From Streptosporangiaceae bacterium (GTDB lineage: Bacteria; Actinomycetota; Actinomycetes; Streptosporangiales; Streptosporangiaceae), in NCBI GenBank assembly GCA_030043395.1, contig JASHXW010000251.1, positions 1 to 9,711 of the forward strand: a stretch of DNA of 9,711 nucleotides, read 5' to 3'. The notes under the pieces are model-generated. The model had not been told where the DNA came from. It did not search any database and was given only the letters and a program-made list of their open reading frames with translations. Made by a program: the position numbers and the translations under genes. Shown here piece by piece: positions 4,495 to 9,711 of the stretch. Each line of letters starts with the position of its first letter. Position 1 is the stretch's first letter.

Positions 4495-6606
4495 ATGAGC
4501 CACGATCAGCCTGCGCCGCCCGTTGCCATCCGGATCCCCGCCGAGCGGATCCAGCACGGCGATACGTTCACCGACGAATACGCCTGGCTATCGGACAAGG
4601 AGAACCCGCAGACCATCGCCTACCTGGAGGCAGAGAACGCCTACACCGAGGCGATGACCGCTGATCAAGCCGGACTGCGGGCGGCGATCTTCGAGGAGAT
4701 CAAGGGACGGACGAAGGAGACCGACCTGTCCGTGCCGTCCCGCAAGGCCGGCTGGTGGTACTACTCCCGCACGATCGAAGGCAAGCAGTACCCGGTGCAT
4801 TGCCGCCGCGCCGTGCTCGCCGACGACGAGCGGCCGCCCATGACGGAGGACGGCTCGCCGCTGGACGGGGAGGAGATCCTGCTCGACGGCAACGAGCTAG
4901 CCGGGGACGCGCGGTTCTTCTCGCTCGGCGCGTTCAGTGTCAGCCCGGACGCCAAGAGGCTGGCGTTCTCCACCGACTATGCGGGTGACGAGCGGTTCAC
5001 CATGCGGGTTAAGGACCTGGTTACCGGCGAGGTCGGACCGGACGAGATCCCCGATACGCACTACGGCGCGGCCTGGTCGCTGGACGGCTCCGCGCTGTTC
5101 TATGTCACCGCGGACGAGGCGTGGCGGCCCTACCGGGTCTGGCGGCACATAATCGGCACGCCCGTCTCGTCAGACACGATCGTGTTCGAGGAAGCCGACG
5201 AGCGGTTCTTCGTCGGCGTCGGGCTGACACGCAGCGAGCGTTACCTGGTGATCTCTAGCTCGAGCAAGCTGACCAGCGAGGAGTGGCTGCTCGATTCGGC
5301 CGATCCCGCTGGCGAGTTGCGCGTGGTGGCGCCGCGGCGGCAAGGCGTCGAATACAGCGTCGAGCACCAGGCCGAGGCCGATGGCGCGGACCGGCTGCTG
5401 ATCTTGCACAACGACGGAGCAGAGAACTTCGAGATCGCTACCGCGACTCTGGCCGATCCGGCCGCGTGGACCCCGTTCGTGCCGCACCGCTCCGACACCC
5501 GGCTCATGGACGTCGGGGCGTTCGCCGACCACCTGGTCATCTACTTCCGCCGGGATGGCCAGACCGGGCTGCGGGTCATCCGCGATGACGGCACAGACTT
5601 CGAGGTCGAGTTCGACGAGCCCGTGTTCACGGTCGGGCCAGGAGCCAACCCCGAGTACGCGGCGCGGTTGTTCCGGCTCGGATACGAATCGCTGCTCACG
5701 CCGGACTCGGTCTACGACTGCGACACGCAGACCGGCGAGCTGATCCTGCTGCGCCGGCGTCCGGTCCTGGCCCTGCCCGACAAAGGGGAGTACCGGCCGC
5801 AGGACTACGAGCAGTACCGCGAGTGGGCGACAGCACCGGACGGGACCCGCGTCCCGCTCTCCGTCGTCTGCCGGAAGGGCACGCCGCGTGATGGCTCGTC
5901 CCCGTTCCTGCTCTACGGCTACGGCAGCTATGAGGCGTCGATCGACCCGTACTTCTCGATTCCGCGGCTCTCCCTGCTCGATCGCGGGTTCGGTTTCGCC
6001 ATCGCGCACATCCGCGGCGGCGGGGAGCTTGGCAGGCGGTGGTACGACACAGGCAAGCTGCTCAGCAAGAAGAACACGTTCACCGACTTCATCGCCTGCG
6101 CCAGGCACCTGTCCGCCGTGGGCTGGACCAGTCCAGAGCGGCTCATCGCGCGTGGCGGCTCCGCTGGCGGCCTGCTGATGGGCGCTGTCGTCAACATGGC
6201 GCTGGATGCCTTCGGCGGGATTGCGGCGCAAGTTCCGTTCGTCGACGCGCTGACGACCATCCTCGACCCGTCGCTGCCGCTGACGGTGACCGAGTGGGAG
6301 GAGTGGGGAGACCCGCTGCACGACCCGGCGGTCTACGCCTACATGAAGTCGTACAGCCCGTATGAGAACGTCTCGGCCACCGAGGCTTACCCACCGATCC
6401 TGGCGATCACCAGCCTGAACGACACCAGGGTCTTGTACACCGAGCCAGCGAAGTGGATCGCGAAACTACAGGCGATCGCGTCGGGCGGGCCGTTCTTGCT
6501 CAAGACCGAAATGGTCGCAGGGCATGGCGGACGCAGCGGCCGGTACGACGCCTGGCATGAAGAGTCGCTGATCCTGGCCTGGATGATCGCTACCGCCGCC
6601 AGTTGA
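4495..6606 (+). CDS. ptrB: Oligopeptidase B (S9A serine peptidase)
   Basis: A 703-residue peptidase of the prolyl oligopeptidase family that cleaves short peptides after Arg or Lys; no signal peptide, so probably cytosolic. It has the N-terminal lid (DEYAWLSDKENPQTIAYLEAEN), a seven-bladed propeller covering roughly residues 75-420, and a C-terminal alpha/beta-hydrolase domain. The triad is S556 in GGSAGG, D643 in LNDTRVLY and H677 in GHGGRSGRYD. E600 and E602 in TEWEEWGDP lie 44 and 46 residues after the serine, as do the basic-P1-binding glutamates of E. coli oligopeptidase B, which distinguishes it from true prolyl oligopeptidase. The ATG at 4495 matches the usual N-terminus; an in-frame GTG at 4429 adds 22 residues of non-conserved sequence. 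A TAGACT box just upstream suggests a leaderless transcript. Intact, single-gene unit. Confidence 0.93.
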   Translation: MSHDQPAPPVAIRIPAERIQHGDTFTDEYAWLSDKENPQTIAYLEAENAYTEAMTADQAGLRAAIFEEIKGRTKETDLSVPSRKAGWWYYSRTIEGKQYPVHCRRAVLADDERPPMTEDGSPLDGEEILLDGNELAGDARFFSLGAFSVSPDAKRLAFSTDYAGDERFTMRVKDLVTGEVGPDEIPDTHYGAAWSLDGSALFYVTADEAWRPYRVWRHIIGTPVSSDTIVFEEADERFFVGVGLTRSERYLVISSSSKLTSEEWLLDSADPAGELRVVAPRRQGVEYSVEHQAEADGADRLLILHNDGAENFEIATATLADPAAWTPFVPHRSDTRLMDVGAFADHLVIYFRRDGQTGLRVIRDDGTDFEVEFDEPVFTVGPGANPEYAARLFRLGYESLLTPDSVYDCDTQTGELILLRRRPVLALPDKGEYRPQDYEQYREWATAPDGTRVPLSVVCRKGTPRDGSSPFLLYGYGSYEASIDPYFSIPRLSLLDRGFGFAIAHIRGGGELGRRWYDTGKLLSKKNTFTDFIACARHLSAVGWTSPERLIARGGSAGGLLMGAVVNMALDAFGGIAAQVPFVDALTTILDPSLPLTVTEWEEWGDPLHDPAVYAYMKSYSPYENVSATEAYPPILAITSLNDTRVLYTEPAKWIAKLQAIASGGPFLLKTEMVAGHGGRSGRYDAWHEESLILAWMIATAAS

Positions 6607-6641
6607 TGTCACACCCGTGAGCACACCCGGGGCTTTACAGT

Positions 6642-6656
6642 GCCGTGAGCCACGGC
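6642..6656 (+). terminator. Possible ptrB terminator hairpin
   Basis: GCCGTG-AGC-CACGGC, a perfect 6-bp stem with 3-nt loop, starts 36 nt behind the ptrB stop codon. An alternative pairing of GGGGC (6628-6632) with GCCCC (6655-6659) competes with it. No T-tract follows. Confidence 0.4.
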
Positions 6657-6950
6657 CCCAGCTCGCCGTCGCAGCCTGTTCCGGAAGATGGTCGTCGCAT
6701 ATGTCGCATCCAATGAACGCAGCGCCAACGGACTTATGCCACCCGGCGCGGCTCGCCGCGAGAATCCGGGAATGCCCGGCCGATCACCATCGCGCCAAAG
6801 TTTCTTATCCCGCCCACGGCGCGTCGGAGACCGCAAACAGCGCTATTGCCGCAGACTGGTGCCCGACACGAGCGATGGTGCGCCGCCGCTCTTGGCCGTG
6901 CAGGTACAGGAGGGCGTGCGGAGGGCGGGCAGTGACAGCCGGGCAAGCGA

Positions 6951-7124
6951 ATGGGGCTGAGCAAGCTCCTGCTGCTCGGCCGTCTGTCGTTGCTCGGGCA
7001 GGCCGTTCGCCCGCAGTGCCCCGGCGCTGCGGGGGCCCGGTTTTGCGTCTCGTCAGGGGCGCCGGACCAGGTGGCCGGATGGCTGGCTGCCAGCCGCGCG
7101 CAACCCGAGATCGAGTTGACCTAG
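6951..7124 (+). CDS. Possible small ORF upstream of the transfer operon
   Basis: A 57-codon ORF (starts MGLSKLLLLGRLSLLGQ, ends SRAQPEIELT) ending 40 bp before the start of the small membrane protein gene. About 85% of its third positions are G or C, which is compatible with coding, and its end is amphipathic in character. Against it: no good ribosome binding site (only CGGGCAAG upstream), short length, and no recognised family. It could be a leader gene of the transfer operon, a gene remnant or chance. Confidence 0.25.
   Translation: MGLSKLLLLGRLSLLGQAVRPQCPGAAGARFCVSSGAPDQVAGWLAASRAQPEIELT
7081..7095 (+). promoter_or_regulatory. Hairpin upstream of the transfer operon
   Basis: GGCTGGC-T-GCCAGCC is a perfect 7-bp inverted repeat around a single base, 70 bp upstream of the small membrane protein start. 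Its arms are identical to those of the hairpin behind ychF (685-701), with a different loop. It could be a regulator site, an attenuator or coincidence. Confidence 0.3.
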
Positions 7125-7164
7125 GTGACCGTCGTCAGGCGTGCTCAAGTACCCCGGAGTAACG

Positions 7165-7422
7165 ATGCCAAGCCACATACTCGTCACGACAGCCTCATCC
7201 GGCATCAGCAGCCAAGGGCTTGTGTCGTACCTGCAAACGCTCTTCGGCCCGTTGTTCCTGGGGATTGTCGGTATTGTCGCGATCTTTTTCCTGTTTACAC
7301 GGGAGATCATCCGCTTCGTACAGTTCTTCGTGCTCGCTGTTGCCATCGCCGTCATCTTTTACGTGCCTGGAATCGTGCGCTCGCTCGCCATGGGCATCGC
7401 TCACGCGCTGGGTGTCCACTAG
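7165..7422 (+). CDS. Small two-helix membrane protein (TcpD-like by position)
   Basis: An 85-residue integral membrane protein with two hydrophobic segments, about residues 26-44 (LFGPLFLGIVGIVAIFFLF) and 50-70, joined by a short charged loop (TREIIR). No signal peptide or enzymatic motif. It is the first gene of a probable operon, followed after 21 bp by a TcpE-like gene and then a VirB4-like ATPase. In TcpA-H type conjugation systems (clostridial pCW3, Tn916-like elements) a small membrane protein, TcpD, precedes TcpE, so a role in a transfer channel or its assembly is the best guess; the assignment rests on context and topology, not on a sequence motif. The ATG at 7165 is chosen for GGAG at 7156-7159, 5 nt upstream; an in-frame GTG at 7141 lacks a comparable site. 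Confidence 0.75.
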   Translation: MPSHILVTTASSGISSQGLVSYLQTLFGPLFLGIVGIVAIFFLFTREIIRFVQFFVLAVAIAVIFYVPGIVRSLAMGIAHALGVH

Positions 7423-7443
7423 CGGCCGGGAGGAGAGCACCTA

Positions 7444-9426
7444 GTGGATCTGCCCACCTACACCAGCATCTGGCGCATCGAGAAACGGCTGTACAAGCTG
7501 TATGACTTTAGGCTGCCCATGCCGCTGCCGATCGGCCAGATCGGAGTGTTCGCGGCGATCGCGGTGCCGTACGTGGTGATCCTCGAGGTCATCGGGATTC
7601 CTTTCAGTCACACGCTGATCTGGCTGTACATCCTGCCGCCGGGACTGCTGACCTGGCTGGCGACGCGTCCGGTAATCGAGGGCAAGCGACTGCCAGAGCT
7701 AATCAAGTCTCAAGCGCGCTACCTTGCCGAACCGCGAACGTGGTGCCGGATGGCGCCGGTCTCCGAGCGCGAGGTCGTCGTCGTCGTCGGGCGAGTCTGG
7801 CGGTCGACGGCCCTTCGGCCCGAACCCGAGGTAGCCGCACCATCGGCCATGCGCGAGGTCTCAGGGTCGCAAGAGCGTACGGACGTGCGCAGCCCATCTG
7901 CGGCGGGATTGCCGGCGGCGGCCGGGGTCGGGGCCTCGGGCCGTCCGCACGAAGTATCGGCATCCGCGCGAGCCGCTGCCCGCGTCCGGGATCGGGCCGC
8001 CGATCGCGGCAGCGATGCGGCAGCCCTGGCATCCGGCCGGCTCAGGGCCGTCGCGCCCGGTGGGCGAGACATGCCAGCCCATGCCGTGCCTGATGCCCGC
8101 ATGCAGGCGCGTGGCGGAACGACGGCCTCACCCGGTGGGCGCGGAACGACGGCCTCACCGGGCGGGCGGCGCGGAGCGATGGCCTCGCCCAGCGGGCGCG
8201 GAGAAACTTCCTCGCCCGGCGGGCGCTGGCCGGAGGTGCAGGCTCCGCCTGCCTTCCGCCCGGCTGAAGTGCCCCGGCCCATACCGGCAAGGCAGCCTGT
8301 CCTGGGGGCGGAGTTCTCGGCTGCGCCGGTCGTAGCTAATCCAGCGGCCGAGCGCTTGCATGTACCTGACAAGGCAGAGCCTCAGCGGCCAGCCGTCACC
8401 GTGGTCGGCGGTGCAGCCAAGGCTGCGGCTCCTTCCGTCGAGCGTGCGCTCGCCGGGCCCTCCGCGCGGCGCGGTGATGTCAGGCCCGGGCGGGTCACCG
8501 TGGTCCCGGGGGGACACCGGCCAGGCAAGCCTGATCAGCTTCAGCGTGATCGCGCGCGGGCGCAACTGCCGATCGCTCGTCCGAGCCGGATCGTCGTGCT
8601 CGGCTGCACCGTGGGTGCCGGCCAGACGTCGACCGCGCTGCTCACTGGCGAAGTGCTCGCTGGCCTGCGATCAGGCCCGGTGGCGGTGCTCGACCTGAAC
8701 CCAGGACCGAGTTCACTGGCGCAGCGGGCCCTGGCACGGCCCGCGCTGAGCCAGGCGGCATCCCTCGCCCCATCCAGGCTCACGGTCCTCGATGCGAGCT
8801 GGAATGTCGAGGGCGCGGATCAGCCTGGCCGGGTCCGCGATGGCGGAGCTGGCGATGACCAAGCCGACATCGCCGTGAGCCTTGCACAGGCCGCTGAGCG
8901 CCACGAGATCGTCATCGCTGACCCGTCGACCGCCTTCGTGCCCCGGCTGCTGGCAGTGACCGATCAGCTCGTCCTGGTCGCGCCGGCCAGCACCGCGGCC
9001 GCGAGCGCGATCACGATGACGTTCGAATGGCTCGAGGCACACGGTCAGGCTGACCTGGCCGCCACGGCGATCATGGTCCTGAACGGGGTCAGCCGGCGCA
9101 GCCTCGACCACGTCGAACAGGCAGAACGAGTCTGCATCGGAAGGTGCCGCGCGATCGTCCGTGTTCCCTGGGACGATCAGCTGTCCGGCCAGGCACCGAG
9201 GCGATCTACGGCGCCTGCTCGTGCGCACCCCGCGAGCCAGCCCGGTGTTAGCCAGCCCGGTGTTAGCCAGCCCGGTGTTAGCCAGCACTGGGCCGGGGTG
9301 CTCAGTCCCGGCACCGTCGGCGCGTATACCGCCCTGGCCGGCGTGCTCGTGGCGGCTCAGGCCGAGCACGACGCACGTGATCATGACGGGCCTCAGCCAG
9401 CGCACGCCGGGCAGGCACGATCATGA
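7444..9426 (+). CDS. TcpE-like membrane domain fused via repeat-rich linker to a MinD/ParA-like domain
   Basis: A 660-residue, three-part protein. Residues 1-120 resemble TcpE, a membrane component of conjugation channels: TYTSIWRIEKRLYKLYDFRLP, two transmembrane segments (33-52, 56-74), then a short strand-rich end (EVVVVVGRVW). Residues 120-375 are a Pro/Ala/Arg/Gly-rich linker with four nonapeptide repeats (225-261). Residues 380-590 resemble MinD/ParA ATPases: IVVLGCTVGAGQTS (383-396), VLDLNPG (415-421) and EIVIADPS (488-495). The P-loop is degenerate: Q394 replaces the essential lysine and T389 the ParA signature lysine, so ATP hydrolysis is doubtful. The tail has three SQPGV repeats. 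GTG start with GGGAGGAG 8 nt upstream; the stop overlaps the next start in ATGA. It probably anchors a cytosolic domain at a transfer channel. Confidence 0.75.
   Translation: MDLPTYTSIWRIEKRLYKLYDFRLPMPLPIGQIGVFAAIAVPYVVILEVIGIPFSHTLIWLYILPPGLLTWLATRPVIEGKRLPELIKSQARYLAEPRTWCRMAPVSEREVVVVVGRVWRSTALRPEPEVAAPSAMREVSGSQERTDVRSPSAAGLPAAAGVGASGRPHEVSASARAAARVRDRAADRGSDAAALASGRLRAVAPGGRDMPAHAVPDARMQARGGTTASPGGRGTTASPGGRRGAMASPSGRGETSSPGGRWPEVQAPPAFRPAEVPRPIPARQPVLGAEFSAAPVVANPAAERLHVPDKAEPQRPAVTVVGGAAKAAAPSVERALAGPSARRGDVRPGRVTVVPGGHRPGKPDQLQRDRARAQLPIARPSRIVVLGCTVGAGQTSTALLTGEVLAGLRSGPVAVLDLNPGPSSLAQRALARPALSQAASLAPSRLTVLDASWNVEGADQPGRVRDGGAGDDQADIAVSLAQAAERHEIVIADPSTAFVPRLLAVTDQLVLVAPASTAAASAITMTFEWLEAHGQADLAATAIMVLNGVSRRSLDHVEQAERVCIGRCRAIVRVPWDDQLSGQAPRRSTAPARAHPASQPGVSQPGVSQPGVSQHWAGVLSPGTVGAYTALAGVLVAAQAEHDARDHDGPQPAHAGQARS
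8116..8226 (+). repeat. Four 27-bp in-frame tandem repeats (nonapeptide G-x-x-[AS]-S-P-[GS]-G-R)
   Basis: Units at 8116-8142, 8143-8169, 8173-8199 and 8200-8226 encode GTTASPGGR, GTTASPGGR, GAMASPSGR and GETSSPGGR; an extra Arg codon separates units 2 and 3. The first two units are nearly identical in DNA, the later ones have diverged. They lie in the disordered linker of the TcpE-like fusion and extend its length without changing frame. Confidence 0.85.
9235..9286 (+). repeat. 15-bp perfect tandem repeat, 3.5 copies (SQPGV)
   Basis: AGCCAGCCCGGTGTT is repeated three times without mismatch (9235-9249, 9250-9264, 9265-9279), followed by a partial copy AGCCAGC. Each unit encodes Ser-Gln-Pro-Gly-Val, near the C-terminus of the TcpE-like fusion (residues 598-614). 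Identity at the DNA level points to recent slippage expansion; copy number may vary between strains. Confidence 0.95.
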
Positions 9427-9711
9427 GCGCGCGACTGGCGAGGAAGAGCCGGCTTGCCGTCCGGTACTTTGACGACCGGATCCTGCTGACCGAAACGCAC
9501 GCCTGGGCCTATTTCCGGGTGCCGACGATCTCCTACGAGTTCCTGACCGGCCAGCAGCGCGAGGCGCTGGCCACGAACCTGACAGTGGCGCTCGCCGGCA
9601 TCCGGATGGCCGACGCCGAGGTGCACTTGCGGATCGCGCACCGCAGCGATCAGGCAGCGGAGTGGGCGACCAGCTTGCATGCGACCTCGGACGGCGGGCC
9701 TGGCTGGGTGC
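9423..9711 (+). CDS. Probable VirB4/TcpF-like conjugal transfer ATPase, N-terminal part, 3' end cut
   Basis: The first 96 codons of a gene running off the right edge: MSARLARKSRLAVRYFDDR, then ILLTETHAWAYFRVPTISYE, TGQQREALATNLTVALAGI and DAEVHLRIAHRSDQAAEWA. This layout (short basic start, a strand pair around WAYFRVP, then a long helix and a strand) resembles the N-terminal domain of VirB4/TraC-type ATPases in actinobacterial conjugative elements, which power substrate transfer and pilus or channel assembly. No Walker motifs fall within the window, so the ATPase call rests on N-terminal resemblance and on gene order behind small membrane protein and TcpE-like genes. The ATG overlaps the upstream stop (ATGA), indicating translational coupling and a shared operon. 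Confidence 0.6.
   Translation, partial: MSARLARKSRLAVRYFDDRILLTETHAWAYFRVPTISYEFLTGQQREALATNLTVALAGIRMADAEVHLRIAHRSDQAAEWATSLHATSDGGPGWV

Larger units (their letters stand above)
6607..7164. other. 558-bp region without a convincing gene
   Basis: Between ptrB and the transfer operon. It holds the hairpin at 6642-6656, a 12-bp-period doublet of CACACCCG (6610-6617, 6622-6629), one weak small ORF (6951-7124) and a hairpin at 7081-7095. Longer frames on either strand have unlikely compositions (Arg, Ser, Pro and Cys rich) and no ribosome binding sites. No tRNA, att-like repeat or integrase fragment was recognised. TTGACC at 7116-7121 could be a -35 box for the operon, but no matching -10 is seen at the right distance. 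Confidence 0.5.

Noticed and set aside
5170..6321. 383-codon minus-strand frame opposite ptrB
   Set aside because: It lies antisense to the conserved catalytic region of oligopeptidase B and shows no motif of its own.
6617..7162. 181-codon plus-strand frame between ptrB and the transfer operon
   Set aside because: Low-complexity Arg/Ala/Pro/Cys composition, no ribosome binding site and no recognisable domain; treated as non-coding.
7773..7790. GTC trinucleotide run (five Val codons) in the TcpE-like gene as an unstable microsatellite
   Set aside because: Five codons in a hydrophobic beta strand of the TcpE-like domain (EVVVVVGRVW) are adequately explained by protein structure.
1..9711. CRISPR array or phage genes
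   Set aside because: No regularly spaced 24-40 bp repeats and no phage structural or lysis genes were seen; the only tandem repeats are in-frame within the TcpE-like gene.

Overview
The window comes from a high-GC Gram-positive bacterium, most likely an actinomycete. Support for this: strong GC bias at third codon positions, frequent GTG starts, a YchF C-terminus of the actinobacterial type, a Phd/VapC module, and a TcpE-type transfer gene fused to an actinobacterial-style MinD/ParA-like domain. The sequence does not fix a genus.

Left part (1-1541, plus strand). The 3' part of ychF (translation-associated Obg-like ATPase) is followed by a 230-bp intergenic region and then a two-gene Phd/YefM-VapC toxin-antitoxin module with a near-perfect palindromic operator just upstream of its ribosome binding site. 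The intergenic region is odd: the canonical YchF C-terminal codons (EFRFNV-stop) lie about 120 bp beyond the actual stop, out of frame. They are preceded by an exact 12-bp copy of the sequence at which the present gene switches to a short non-canonical ending. This looks like a small insertion, or the scar of a larger one, at the 3' end of ychF.

Middle part (1560-6606). On the minus strand lie an atypical SDR-family NAD(P)-binding protein, a small unrecognised ORF, and a secreted beta-propeller protein with Asp-box/BNR-like repeats and a hairpin behind its stop codon. Divergent from the last gene is a complete oligopeptidase B (ptrB) with an intact Ser/Asp/His triad and the acidic EWEEW specificity motif. 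Its ATG sits just behind a TAGACT -10-like box, suggesting a leaderless mRNA.

Right part (6607-9711). After about 560 bp with at most one weak small ORF, an operon begins that matches the D-E-F order of TcpD/TcpE/TcpF-type conjugation modules: an 85-aa two-helix membrane protein; a 660-aa TcpE-like membrane domain joined by a repeat-rich linker to a MinD/ParA-like domain with a degenerate P-loop; and, overlapping by ATGA, the start of a probable VirB4/TcpF-like transfer ATPase cut by the window edge. No relaxase, integrase or coupling protein is visible, so whether this is the edge of an integrative conjugative element or a resident secretion-like locus cannot be decided here. The TcpE-ATPase fusion with its freshly expanded repeats, and the ychF 3'-end scar, are the most unusual features.
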